Translations under genes and position numbers: made by a program
In this document: positions 16,079 through 25,108 of the stretch, in pieces
How the letters are laid out: every line of letters begins with the position of its first letter
Numbering within the stretch: position 1 is the first letter of the stretch
Assembly: GCF_023145695.1 (NCBI RefSeq)
Contig: NZ_JAJHVV010000018.1
Span: 1-64,000, forward strand
DNA length: 64,000 nucleotides
Direction of reading: 5' to 3'
From: Vibrio amylolyticus
GTDB taxonomy: Bacteria > Pseudomonadota > Gammaproteobacteria > Enterobacterales > Vibrionaceae
The notes under the pieces: model-generated
Database searches by the model: none
What the model was told of the DNA's origin: nothing
What the model saw: the letters and a program-made list of their open reading frames with translations, nothing else

Positions 16079-18727
16079 GTGAAGAGTGCCGTTAATTTTA
16101 ATAAGATTGCAGCACACTGCACACTTTTGAGTGAATTATCAATTATCCTGTGGGCCGGTAAAAACAGAATGAAAATCTCCGAACATGCTAACCGCACCGA
16201 GCAACTCTTTGGTATTCGAGCCGAAGAAATCCATAAATGGATTGATGGTTTCTTTGATCACAATGGCAGTGATCACTCGTTAAGAATGTCCAGTAATATG
16301 GACTATGATCCTTACGATCATCGCCGTTTTCGCCACTGTAAAGAAGCACTTGCTGAAGCGGTAAAAGAGTTTGGCGATAAATATACCAATCAGCAAATCA
16401 AAGATGTTTTTGAAACCCATGTTCGCGATGACTATGCGGGTTATCTGCCATTAAGGGCCGATTTTGAAAACGGTACGTTTACAGCAAAATACCACGACGC
16501 GGCGCATACAGAAGAGATTCGTGAAGTTCTTGATGCGGGTGAGCTTGAAGATTATTTTAGTGGTTTTCATCACTCCCACCAAGAGAGTCACTCCTCCTTG
16601 AATACGTTCAGTTTTCGAATTGTCCTACCGACAATTATTGCAATTGTGATGTTCATAACCTCAATTATCTATGTCATTGTTCCGTTGATTGAAGATTCAA
16701 TGCGTGGCCAAAAAAGGCAAATGCTTAAAGAGCTGACATCGACAGCGGTGAGTATTGTAGATAGTTACGTAACTCAGGAGCTGAATGGCTTGATGTCAAC
16801 TGAGGAAGCGCAAAAAAAAGCAGCCTTAGAAATTAAAGCCATGCGTTACGGCCCTGAAAATAAAGACTATTTCTTTATAACTGATATGCACCCCAAAATG
16901 ATCATGCATCCATATCGACATGACTTAACAGGGCAAGACCTTACCAACTATAGAGACAGCGAGAATACTACAGGTTTTCCGGTGTTTGTTGAGATCACTA
17001 AGCTAGTCAAAGCCAAGCAGCATGGATTTTTAGAGTATCAGTGGCAGTGGAAAGACGATCCAAACATTACGGCACCAAAAATGACTTATGTTCAGGGCAT
17101 TGAAGAGTGGCAATGGATCATTGGCACAGGGGTCTATTTTCAAGATGTACAGCAAGGTATTGATCGTTTAGAAGCGACGTTATATCGAGTGTTTTTTATT
17201 ATAACCTTAGGCTTGATTGGTGTGATGGGTTATGTGCTTTCACAATCAAAAGCGACTGAAATTCGTAAAAAACGTGCTGAAATGGCGCTACATGAAGCGA
17301 AAGATCGCTATCGTGCTCTAGTAGAGTCTTCCAATGAAGGTTACATTTTAGAAGCTGATGGCAAGATTATTTTTTCTAATAGCCGTTTACATCAGCTGCT
17401 TGGATATACTGATAGTGAGTTAAAAGACCATTCTATTTGGAAAGCGCTGTTTGCCGAAAGCCCGCAAAACAGAGAAGTGATTCAACACCTATTACAATTG
17501 TTTAACAATGAAAGCGAACCCGGAGAGTTTGAAGCGAAACTAAAAACCAAAAGTGGGAAACAGATCGATATCATTCTAAGTACCTCTAAGATATTTTTAT
17601 CTGAAAAGCTAGGTCATGTGATCTCGTTTCGTCCGATTGTGCGCAAGATTTACGGTGGTCGCTTTGGGTCCGCGAATCAGGTGAGCAATTACCAAAAACT
17701 CAGTAGTGTCATTGTGATCGAAATTGAAAACGGGCAGAGTCATGGGCAAGTGGTGGAGTCGCTTAATCAACTGCCAGATCTGATCCGAGAAATGATAGAG
17801 GTAGGCTCACGTCCTGACTACCTTCGTCGTCTTATTGGTAGCACTTATGATGCGGCCATTTGCCGATTTATCGATCTGACCATTGAAGATATTGGGCAGC
17901 CGCCGGTGCCATTCTCTTTTATCTCTTTTGGCAGTAATGCTCGCCATGATATGACACTGTTTTCCGATCAAGATAATGCGATTGTCTTTGAAACGCCTGA
18001 CGACACTGACCTGAAGTCTATTCGACGCTACTTCCTACATTTGGCAGAAAAAGTCTGCGGTATGCTTAATCAGGCAGGGTACAGCTATTGTGATGGTTTG
18101 ATCATGGCATCTAACCATCAGTGGTGTTTAAGCCAAAAAGAGTGGCAGGCCAATTTTGGTAACTGGATTGCTCAAGCTTCGCCGGACTCCATTCTTGAAC
18201 TCAATGTGTTTTTTGATATTAGAGCGACGTATGGTGAAACGCGTTTGGTTGATGCGATTCAGTCACACATTCAACTTTTACTTCGTCAGCACCCAGAGTT
18301 TTTACCTATTTACGCGCAAAACTGTTTGTCTTATGAAGTACCGCTTAATACCGATGATGAGATAAAAACGGAAAAGCATGACGGTAGAGAGTCGTTGAAT
18401 TTAAAAGATTGTTTAAGACCAATGGAGATTTTCTGTAGGCTCTACGCGCTAAGGAATGACATTCGAGAAGTCAATACAATGGCGAGGCTAAAAGGGCTAT
18501 TAGCGGAAGAAGAGGTTGATGCGAAAGCCTTTCGTGAAATGGTTTATATCTTTGATCATATTTGGCATCTGCGTTTTATGAACCAGATCATAGAATATAC
18601 CGATCTACGAAAAGTGAATGATGTATTAGCGCTCAACGACCTCACTTATCTTGAGCAGAAGAACCTAAAGAATGTAGTAAGCCGAATTTCAATTTTCCAC
18701 GATAAAGTAATGCGAGACTTTTTCTAA
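16079..18727 (+). CDS. Cache-PAS-DUF294 nucleotidyltransferase-like signalling protein
   Basis: The protein has up to 882 residues. An N-terminal soluble domain (IHKWIDGFFDH and a later histidine-rich segment, about 45-175) is not recognised. It is followed by a membrane segment (about 180-204), a single Cache sensor (about 215-357, with MRYGPENKDYFFITDMHPKM), a second membrane segment (about 370-388), a PAS domain (about 405-525) and a C-terminal GlnD/DUF294-type nucleotidyltransferase (GSNARHDMTLFSDQDNA at about 616-632) with its DUF294_C helical part. The family is thought to transfer nucleotides to proteins or bind them; the target is unknown. The GTG at 16079 has GGGAG nearby. An ATG at 16169 has no ribosome site but would also fit. 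Confidence 0.85.
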   Translation: MKSAVNFNKIAAHCTLLSELSIILWAGKNRMKISEHANRTEQLFGIRAEEIHKWIDGFFDHNGSDHSLRMSSNMDYDPYDHRRFRHCKEALAEAVKEFGDKYTNQQIKDVFETHVRDDYAGYLPLRADFENGTFTAKYHDAAHTEEIREVLDAGELEDYFSGFHHSHQESHSSLNTFSFRIVLPTIIAIVMFITSIIYVIVPLIEDSMRGQKRQMLKELTSTAVSIVDSYVTQELNGLMSTEEAQKKAALEIKAMRYGPENKDYFFITDMHPKMIMHPYRHDLTGQDLTNYRDSENTTGFPVFVEITKLVKAKQHGFLEYQWQWKDDPNITAPKMTYVQGIEEWQWIIGTGVYFQDVQQGIDRLEATLYRVFFIITLGLIGVMGYVLSQSKATEIRKKRAEMALHEAKDRYRALVESSNEGYILEADGKIIFSNSRLHQLLGYTDSELKDHSIWKALFAESPQNREVIQHLLQLFNNESEPGEFEAKLKTKSGKQIDIILSTSKIFLSEKLGHVISFRPIVRKIYGGRFGSANQVSNYQKLSSVIVIEIENGQSHGQVVESLNQLPDLIREMIEVGSRPDYLRRLIGSTYDAAICRFIDLTIEDIGQPPVPFSFISFGSNARHDMTLFSDQDNAIVFETPDDTDLKSIRRYFLHLAEKVCGMLNQAGYSYCDGLIMASNHQWCLSQKEWQANFGNWIAQASPDSILELNVFFDIRATYGETRLVDAIQSHIQLLLRQHPEFLPIYAQNCLSYEVPLNTDDEIKTEKHDGRESLNLKDCLRPMEIFCRLYALRNDIREVNTMARLKGLLAEEEVDAKAFREMVYIFDHIWHLRFMNQIIEYTDLRKVNDVLALNDLTYLEQKNLKNVVSRISIFHDKVMRDFF

Positions 18728-18764
18728 TTTGTTCAAAGTGAATGACAGTACGTAAACATAGAAA

Positions 18765-18797
18765 GAGGTGGACTCATTAGTCCACCTCCTTTTTTAT
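18765..18797 (+). terminator. Strong intrinsic terminator
   Basis: A perfect 10-bp stem GAGGTGGACT / AGTCCACCTC with a CATT loop is followed by CTTTTTTATTT, downstream of the Cache-PAS-DUF294 gene. Confidence 0.92.
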
Positions 18798-18838
18798 TTC
18801 ATTGATTCTCTTTACTCTAATTTCTTTCTTTGAGCCTA

Positions 18839-20953
18839 TTAAGTTTTTAGCCTATCAAGCTGTTCATACTGAGCCCGAACAAGCTCTGATAGGTGATTAC
18901 TACTATCAAATGATTCATCAGCTAAGCGTGCGAGCTGAGCGGTTGAATCTGATATACCGGTGATGTTTCGGTTTATCTCTTCGGTCACGGCGCTTTGCTC
19001 TTCTGCTGCCGTTGCGATATGAGTGATCTGGCTTGAAACCGTATCAATCTGACCGACGATAGCGCTGATAGAAGACAGTGCTTCGTTAGTTTGTGATACC
19101 GCGAGCTCTGCTTTTTCGGTACCTGACTCAATGACTTTCGAGGCACTATTTACTTCAACTTGGAGCGCGTGGATAAGCTTAGTAATGTCATCGGTAGAGC
19201 TTTGAGTTTTAGACGCAAGAGATCGAACTTCATCGGCAACAACGGCAAACCCTCGGCCTTGTTCACCTGCTCGAGCTGCCTCAATGGCAGCATTGAGAGC
19301 GAGGAGGTTTGTTTGCTCGGCTATTGAGCTAATCACTTCAACAATCGAGCTTATATTGTTGCTGCTATCAGACACTTTGATTACGGCCTCTTTCGCTTCT
19401 ATCGACTCTTTCGACATGGTGTCAACATGTTCCATTGCCAATACTAAGCTGTTTTCACAAGACTTGAGATTTTTCGACATATCTTCGGTTTCGCTTGCCG
19501 TTTGTTCTGATGCATTAGCTACTTCTGAAGCGGTTGCACTCATTTGATTCATTGCGGTGACAACATTCTCTATTTCACGGTTCTGATCATTAAGGCTGTC
19601 TCGAGTTTGTTGAGCGGTGGTCGCGGTTGAAGCACTGACATTCTGCGACTGATCCGCTAGCCCTTTCAGTTCGATGATCAAGGTTTTAAGCTTGTCTATA
19701 AATAAGTTAAAGCCGCGACTAAGTGCGATAAGTTCAGCGTGGGATTCGATGGTCACTGATTGGGTAAGGTCACCTTCTGAACTGGCGAGGTTTTCAACCC
19801 GAGACTGAATGGTTTTGATTGGGGCGACAATCCCTTTAATGACGATAGAAATACTGATGATCGCAATGACGGAAACGACAAATCCTATAATCATCTGCAG
19901 CCTTCCCAATGAGTTCGCCATTTCTTGCATGGAAGAACTTAGTACATTAGCAGTGCTAAAGGCTTCTTGAATTGGCACTTCTATGATCAGTGACCAACTG
20001 CTATTTGCTAACGGAATATCAATACTGTACGCAACGGCAATTTCACTATCATCTTCAAAATAACCTTTACCTTGATGAAGAGAGCTTAAAGCTTGAGCCA
20101 ATCCAGCTGGAATAGCCTCGCTTAAGGGGCGACCTCTTTGATCGTAGTGACTGGCTGCAACGATGAGACCTCGTTCACTTAACAAGGTCACCTTTGCGTT
20201 GCCCCCATAGAGGCTTTGAGATAACTCATCGATTAATAGTTGGAAAGTGGGAAGATGAATATCTACCCCTACTACGCCAGAGAAACGGCCTTGTTTGATG
20301 ACTGGCGCGACAAGCGAACTCATCATGACTTCCTGACCATTCACTTCCTCAAGGTAAGGCTCCATTACACAGGGCTTAAGGTTATCTTTAGAACATAAGT
20401 ACCATTCCGCTTCTCGTAAACCAAACTCGTCAACCTCATTGGCGTATTTTTCGTCAGCATCTTCGACTTGTTCTTGTACAACGCTGCCGTCACTTTCTCG
20501 ATAAAAATAGAGCTCTAGGCTGCCGACATCTGGCACACTGTGCGTGGTGTTTTGGAGGTTGTTAGCATCATCGCCATCAAATCCATTGGGTTCAAATTGA
20601 GCGTAAATAGCCGACAGGTGAGGGCTATTGTTTAACGTCGCACCGAGATTCCCCTCTACTGCCTCTCTTGAACTAAAAGAAAGCTCGGATGTCTCAGCAA
20701 TAGAAGCGGCTATGGAGTAGGGAATTTGATAAGCGCTATTAATAAACCCTGCAATTTTTTCACCGTACAACCCTGCCGTTGAGGAAAGTTTGGCTTTTAT
20801 CTCGAAGTGAATACCTTGTTGAACTTGGTTTGCCATTTGAGCGTTTTTCTCATTCAGCGTCCACCATAAGGAAATGGAAAGAAGGAGAACGATCGTTAGA
20901 AATAACGTCGATGTAATCCAAAGCAGCTTAGTACTGATCGATAAATGTTTCAT
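18839..20953 (-). CDS. Methyl-accepting chemotaxis protein with double-Cache sensor
   Basis: The receptor has 704 residues. A first membrane segment (about 10-32) is followed by a long periplasmic region (about 40-340) typical of dCache, with VGVDIHLPTFQLLIDELSQ and WSLIIEVPIQEAF. A second membrane segment (about 350-375), a HAMP domain and a signalling domain follow. The signalling tip (about 540-590) has EQTNLLALNAAIEAARAGEQ and GFAVVADEVRSLA, the universal CheA/CheW contact region. No C-terminal CheR-docking pentapeptide is seen. Two cysteines in the sensor (WYLCSKDNLKPCVMEP) may form a disulfide. The ligand is unknown. Confidence 0.95.
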   Translation of the reverse strand: MKHLSISTKLLWITSTLFLTIVLLLSISLWWTLNEKNAQMANQVQQGIHFEIKAKLSSTAGLYGEKIAGFINSAYQIPYSIAASIAETSELSFSSREAVEGNLGATLNNSPHLSAIYAQFEPNGFDGDDANNLQNTTHSVPDVGSLELYFYRESDGSVVQEQVEDADEKYANEVDEFGLREAEWYLCSKDNLKPCVMEPYLEEVNGQEVMMSSLVAPVIKQGRFSGVVGVDIHLPTFQLLIDELSQSLYGGNAKVTLLSERGLIVAASHYDQRGRPLSEAIPAGLAQALSSLHQGKGYFEDDSEIAVAYSIDIPLANSSWSLIIEVPIQEAFSTANVLSSSMQEMANSLGRLQMIIGFVVSVIAIISISIVIKGIVAPIKTIQSRVENLASSEGDLTQSVTIESHAELIALSRGFNLFIDKLKTLIIELKGLADQSQNVSASTATTAQQTRDSLNDQNREIENVVTAMNQMSATASEVANASEQTASETEDMSKNLKSCENSLVLAMEHVDTMSKESIEAKEAVIKVSDSSNNISSIVEVISSIAEQTNLLALNAAIEAARAGEQGRGFAVVADEVRSLASKTQSSTDDITKLIHALQVEVNSASKVIESGTEKAELAVSQTNEALSSISAIVGQIDTVSSQITHIATAAEEQSAVTEEINRNITGISDSTAQLARLADESFDSSNHLSELVRAQYEQLDRLKT

Positions 20954-21122
20954 AACTAACCTTCGGTTAATGTTGAATAAATAAAGAGATGGTTAGCCTT
21001 AAAGTTAGCAGTTGAGGAGTTAGTTACAAGGTACGGGCATTGAAGAGGAACAGACAAGTAATGAGTAGGTCAATTCGTGTATAGAAAATGCAGCTGTATT
21101 GACAGAGGAGGGGGGATTTGAA

Positions 21123-21146
21123 CGCGTCACCAATAGTGGTGACGCG
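21123..21146. repeat. Perfect hairpin downstream of the RIO kinase gene
   Basis: CGCGTCACCA and TGGTGACGCG form a 10-bp stem with an ATAG loop. No T-run follows on either strand, so it is not a classical terminator. It may protect the 3' end of the RIO kinase message or bind a protein. Confidence 0.65.
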
Positions 21147-21178
21147 AATTGAATAGGTGTTGCTTCAACTAAGCCAAA

Positions 21179-22066
21179 TCAGTCTTCAGCCCAATTGAAT
21201 TTACTCTCGTCGACACCTTCTTTTGCTTCTTTAATACGCTCACGTCGGAATTGCTCCGCACGTCGAGCGTCATCAATTTCCTGCATAATAGCAGCGAGAT
21301 CGGCGTCAATGTCTTGCTCGACAAACTTACCTGTAAGTTCTGTGTCAGGTTTCAAATCACCTTTTTCAAAGATAGCCCAAATCTCTTTTGCGTATTCGGT
21401 CTCTTTGAGCTGAGGAGCAAATTGGCTGTAGTAATCGCGAATATTGTTGATGTCACGGGTCAACATCCACTCTGCATTGTTATTGGCAGCTGCGTCAACG
21501 GCTTGCGGCAAATCAATGATCACTGGGCCGTATTCATCAACCAGTACGTTGAACTCGGATAGGTCGCCATGGATCAAACCTGCGCAGAGCATTTTAACCA
21601 CATAAGTCATCATAACGGCGTGATCTTCAAGCGCTTGATCTTCTGGCATCATAACGTCGTTTAGTCTTGGTGCAACGTAACCTTCGTCGTCGGTAACCAA
21701 TTCCATCAATAATACGCCGTCGTAGCATCCGTACGGGATAGGAACTCGAACACCAGCAGCAGCGAGCTTAAATAAAGCATCCACTTCTGCGCTTTGCCAA
21801 ACTTTCTCTTGTTGATCGCGACCAAAGCCAGAGCCTTTTTCCATCGCACGGGCTCGGCGACTATTTCGGACCTTACGGCCTTCTCGGTAGGCAACGGCTT
21901 TTTTGAAGCTACGTTGAGTGACCTCTTTGTACACTTTGGCGCAACGGATCTCTTCGCCGCAGCGTACAACGTACACATCGGCTTCTTTGCCACTCATTAG
22001 TTGGCTAGTGACCTCGTCGACCAAACCATCGTCAACTAAAGGCTGTATTCTTTTCGGTATTTTCAT
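21179..22066 (-). CDS. RIO-family serine protein kinase
   Basis: The protein has 295 residues and the compact RIO1-type kinase fold. The ATP-binding region has SGKEADVYVV at about 25-34. The catalytic loop is HGDLSEFNVL at 166-175 (D168 and N173), and the metal-binding loop is IIDLPQAVD at 183-191 (D185). The lysine is in CAKVYKE. Bacterial RIO kinases are present across gamma-proteobacteria and their targets are mostly unknown. The C-terminal tail (about 255-295) is highly charged. It is transcribed alone. Confidence 0.93.
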   Translation of the reverse strand: MKIPKRIQPLVDDGLVDEVTSQLMSGKEADVYVVRCGEEIRCAKVYKEVTQRSFKKAVAYREGRKVRNSRRARAMEKGSGFGRDQQEKVWQSAEVDALFKLAAAGVRVPIPYGCYDGVLLMELVTDDEGYVAPRLNDVMMPEDQALEDHAVMMTYVVKMLCAGLIHGDLSEFNVLVDEYGPVIIDLPQAVDAAANNNAEWMLTRDINNIRDYYSQFAPQLKETEYAKEIWAIFEKGDLKPDTELTGKFVEQDIDADLAAIMQEIDDARRAEQFRRERIKEAKEGVDESKFNWAED

Positions 22067-22346
22067 AGCGTCGTTATACCTTAGTTAGCTCTAATATGTA
22101 ATATTAAGGCGCGAAATAACCGGAAAATAGCCATTATTACGACAATTGATTATTACAATTTGCGGTAACTTGGCCTTCATGGTCGATGACTTACTCTCTT
22201 TAGTGGTGTTAATTAGGGATTATTGTTATTGGCTTAAAACGAGTAAAGCGAAATTCATTCAAGTGTCACGTAAGCTCTGATGAACCCCCAAGTATTATTG
22301 TGTACTATTGCGGTGCATTATTATGAACTGAGTACGAGAATCAAAA

Positions 22347-22820
22347 ATGGAAGAGATAGTTTTTGCTGGCGGTTGTCTTTGGGGTGTTCAGGAGTTTATG
22401 AAACATCTGCCTGGTGTTGTTGTTACCGAAGCAGGAAGAGCGAATGGTGCGTCAGATACAACAGACGGCGAATACGATGGCTATGCGGAGTGTGTAAAAA
22501 CTCAGTTTGATCCTGCTGTGGTGTCAGTCGAACAGTTGATGGAATACTTGTTTGAAATTATTGACCCTTATAGCATTAACCAACAGGGCGAGGATATTGG
22601 TGAGAAGTATCGAACTGGCGTATACAGTACGAATGTTCAGCACTTGCAACTCGCGAGTAAGTTTATTCAGTCTAGGATAGACGCGCATAGAATAGCGATT
22701 GAAGTGCTCCCGTTATCTAATTACGTAAAAAGTGATGAGGAACACCAAGACAGATTGACGTTGCGCCCCAACGATTACTGCCATATTCCCCAAAATATCT
22801 TACATAAATATAAAGTTTAA
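22347..22820 (+). CDS. MsrA-like peptide methionine sulfoxide reductase paralogue
   Basis: The protein has 157 residues. FAGGCLWGVQEFMKHLPGV at the N-terminus is the MsrA active-site region with the catalytic C10, but the usual phenylalanine of GCFWG is leucine here. Other family features remain: EYDGYAECVKTQFDP, IDPYSINQQGEDIGEKYRTGVY and a C-terminal YCHIPQNIL. MsrA reduces the S-epimer of methionine sulfoxide. The altered motif and shortened ends suggest a paralogue with shifted specificity, though reductase activity is still likely. It is a single gene on the plus strand. Confidence 0.85.
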   Translation: MEEIVFAGGCLWGVQEFMKHLPGVVVTEAGRANGASDTTDGEYDGYAECVKTQFDPAVVSVEQLMEYLFEIIDPYSINQQGEDIGEKYRTGVYSTNVQHLQLASKFIQSRIDAHRIAIEVLPLSNYVKSDEEHQDRLTLRPNDYCHIPQNILHKYKV

Positions 22821-23100
22821 GCGTATTCGTTGCTCACTTGGATTAACTTTCGATTAGAAAAATCTGCGATCTTAAGAAAGCGTTCATGGCTTATGGTGCT
22901 ACATAACCCTCTCGAGCATTACACAATAAAGCAATTCTAGATCATATGGTTATTCTCGAATGGCGACAAACCTTAAACAAGTATTCCCCTCAATTAAGCA
23001 AATTTCGAATCAAAAATTAACGACCTATCGTGATAAAACTGTGATCAGATCCGATTAATCTACTACGTTTATTGATAGTGTCCGTATTAGGTGAAGTCGT

Positions 23101-25071
23101 ATGAAGTTAAGTATTGTCCAGAGAATTGTTGGTGGCTATTTCATCATGTTTCTTTTATTGGCATTGCTTGGGGGAAGCAGCTACCTCAAATTGGCAACAG
23201 TGAATGAACATGTTGGCCAAGTAACAAATGACGCGACGCCGCTACTTGTTGATACGTCTCAACTGCAAATATCCGTTCTTAAAAGTCAAAGAAGTCTTCT
23301 TGAATACATTACTTACACGGATGCAGGTTTCCTCCCGCCTATTCTCTCACTATTTAATGAGCAGAAAGGGGAGTTTTTGTCTATTTTGGAAAAAATTCGT
23401 ACCTCTTCTTCAAGCATGGAGCAAACAAGCGCAATCGGTGATGCATCGACGTCCTATTTTTCAGTCGCTGATCAAATAATGGATCGCCATCGAGCGTCGA
23501 TTGAACTTAATCTTAAATTGAACAGTGCTCGTGAAGTCTTTGTTAAATATGAAGACTCCTTTCAAAAAGTAACATTACTCCTCCTTGATAAGGTCAGTGG
23601 TAGCCGTTCTCAGAGCAATAAAGTGGATCGTCTCACCAGTGGAATCAAGCGAGATTTGAGAACACTGCGCGCTGCAAACCCCGACATGGACTTACAAAAG
23701 TTGGTTAAAACGTTCACCAGTAATGTCAGCCGAGCCAAAGAAGGGATAAGTAGTATCAAGGTGAGTGCAGGCGTTATCGCTCGATTTGAAAAAACGGTCG
23801 CAAAGCTTGAAGAAGCAGGCGTGTCAGAACAGGGTATGCTGCCTTTGATGATTCAACAGAGGCAGTTGCAGGCAGAGATACGAGGTCTGATTGAGCAAAC
23901 ACAACGAAATACTCGCTTAGTAGAAAATGAAGTAGACCAACTCGCGACGTTAGCGTTAGAAGAGGTAGAATCCACCAGTTTTGTCACTGCCCAATCAGTA
24001 GGCGCTGCAAAGGTAATGATTATCTCACTGACGATGGCGTCTGCATTGGTCGCGGCGATTATTGGATACTTAACGTCCAAAGCGATCCACAACCCGTTGT
24101 CACTCATCAATCGCGTACTACGTAAAATGACTCAGGGCGACATGACACATTACGTGAATTATCAATCCAGTTGTGAGTTTGGTGAGTTGTCTCAATCTAT
24201 TGATAAGCTCGTGTCAGAGATGAAAAGTGTCCTTTCTCAAATTAATACTGGAACGGATAGTCTAGCCGAAGAAGCACAAAATGCTTCTCATATCAGTGAA
24301 GCTACCATGTCTCGTGTATCGACCCAGAAACAGCAAATTGAGTTGGTTGCCGCTGCTATTTCGCAGATGGAAGTGAGTGTTTCTGAAGTATTTCGTTCGA
24401 CGGAGCAATCTCAAGGGGAAGTAGAAAGTGCCAATGCAAGTACGCAAGTGAGTCGGGAGCAAGTTGCGAGTAGTCTCATTTTAGTTGAAGAGTTATTTGA
24501 GTCGATTAATTCTGCGGTTGATATTGCTCATAAACTGGAAGAGTTTAGTAACAACATCGGCAGCATATTGGACGTTATTCGTGGTATCGCAGAGCAAACG
24601 AATTTACTTGCGTTAAATGCCGCAATTGAAGCGGCTAGGGCGGGGGAGCACGGAAGAGGTTTTGCTGTCGTTGCTGATGAGGTAAGAACTTTAGCAACCA
24701 GAACACAGCAGTCGACGGTAGAGATTCAAACCATGATAGAGCGCTTGCAAGAGAGTTCAGAGCAAGTTGTGGCTGTGATGAATACCAGTCAAGACAAAAC
24801 CAAAGAGTGTGTGAGTCAGAGTCGAATAACGGATGAGACGTTGAAGTCGGTGGCAGAGCGTATGGAATCTATCAATGAGATGAGTATGCAGGTTTCTCAC
24901 GCGTCAGAAGAGCAAATTGCCGTAAGTAAAGATATAGCAAAAACCATTAATGAAATTTCAGAAGTAGCAATAGAAACTGAAACAGAGGCGAGGGGAGCGG
25001 CGTCAGTCAGTGACGTATTAGCACAGCTCGCACAACAGCAACGGACACTGGTTCATAAATTTAAGTTGTAG
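23101..25071 (+). CDS. Methyl-accepting chemotaxis protein with large helical sensor (HBM-like)
   Basis: The receptor has 656 residues. A membrane segment (about 11-30) is followed by a purely helical periplasmic region (about 35-300) typical of the helical-bimodular type, a second membrane segment (about 302-325), a HAMP domain and the signalling hairpin (about 490-540, with EQTNLLALNAAIEAARAGEH). There is no CheR-docking tail. The start has AGGTGAAG before ATG. A solute-binding-protein gene follows 37 bp later in the same direction, so the receptor may read the occupied binding protein. Confidence 0.94.
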   Translation: MKLSIVQRIVGGYFIMFLLLALLGGSSYLKLATVNEHVGQVTNDATPLLVDTSQLQISVLKSQRSLLEYITYTDAGFLPPILSLFNEQKGEFLSILEKIRTSSSSMEQTSAIGDASTSYFSVADQIMDRHRASIELNLKLNSAREVFVKYEDSFQKVTLLLLDKVSGSRSQSNKVDRLTSGIKRDLRTLRAANPDMDLQKLVKTFTSNVSRAKEGISSIKVSAGVIARFEKTVAKLEEAGVSEQGMLPLMIQQRQLQAEIRGLIEQTQRNTRLVENEVDQLATLALEEVESTSFVTAQSVGAAKVMIISLTMASALVAAIIGYLTSKAIHNPLSLINRVLRKMTQGDMTHYVNYQSSCEFGELSQSIDKLVSEMKSVLSQINTGTDSLAEEAQNASHISEATMSRVSTQKQQIELVAAAISQMEVSVSEVFRSTEQSQGEVESANASTQVSREQVASSLILVEELFESINSAVDIAHKLEEFSNNIGSILDVIRGIAEQTNLLALNAAIEAARAGEHGRGFAVVADEVRTLATRTQQSTVEIQTMIERLQESSEQVVAVMNTSQDKTKECVSQSRITDETLKSVAERMESINEMSMQVSHASEEQIAVSKDIAKTINEISEVAIETETEARGAASVSDVLAQLAQQQRTLVHKFKL

Positions 25072-25108
25072 TGAGTGCCCTTTGGTGAACGAAAAGGTAG
25101 GGAGTATT

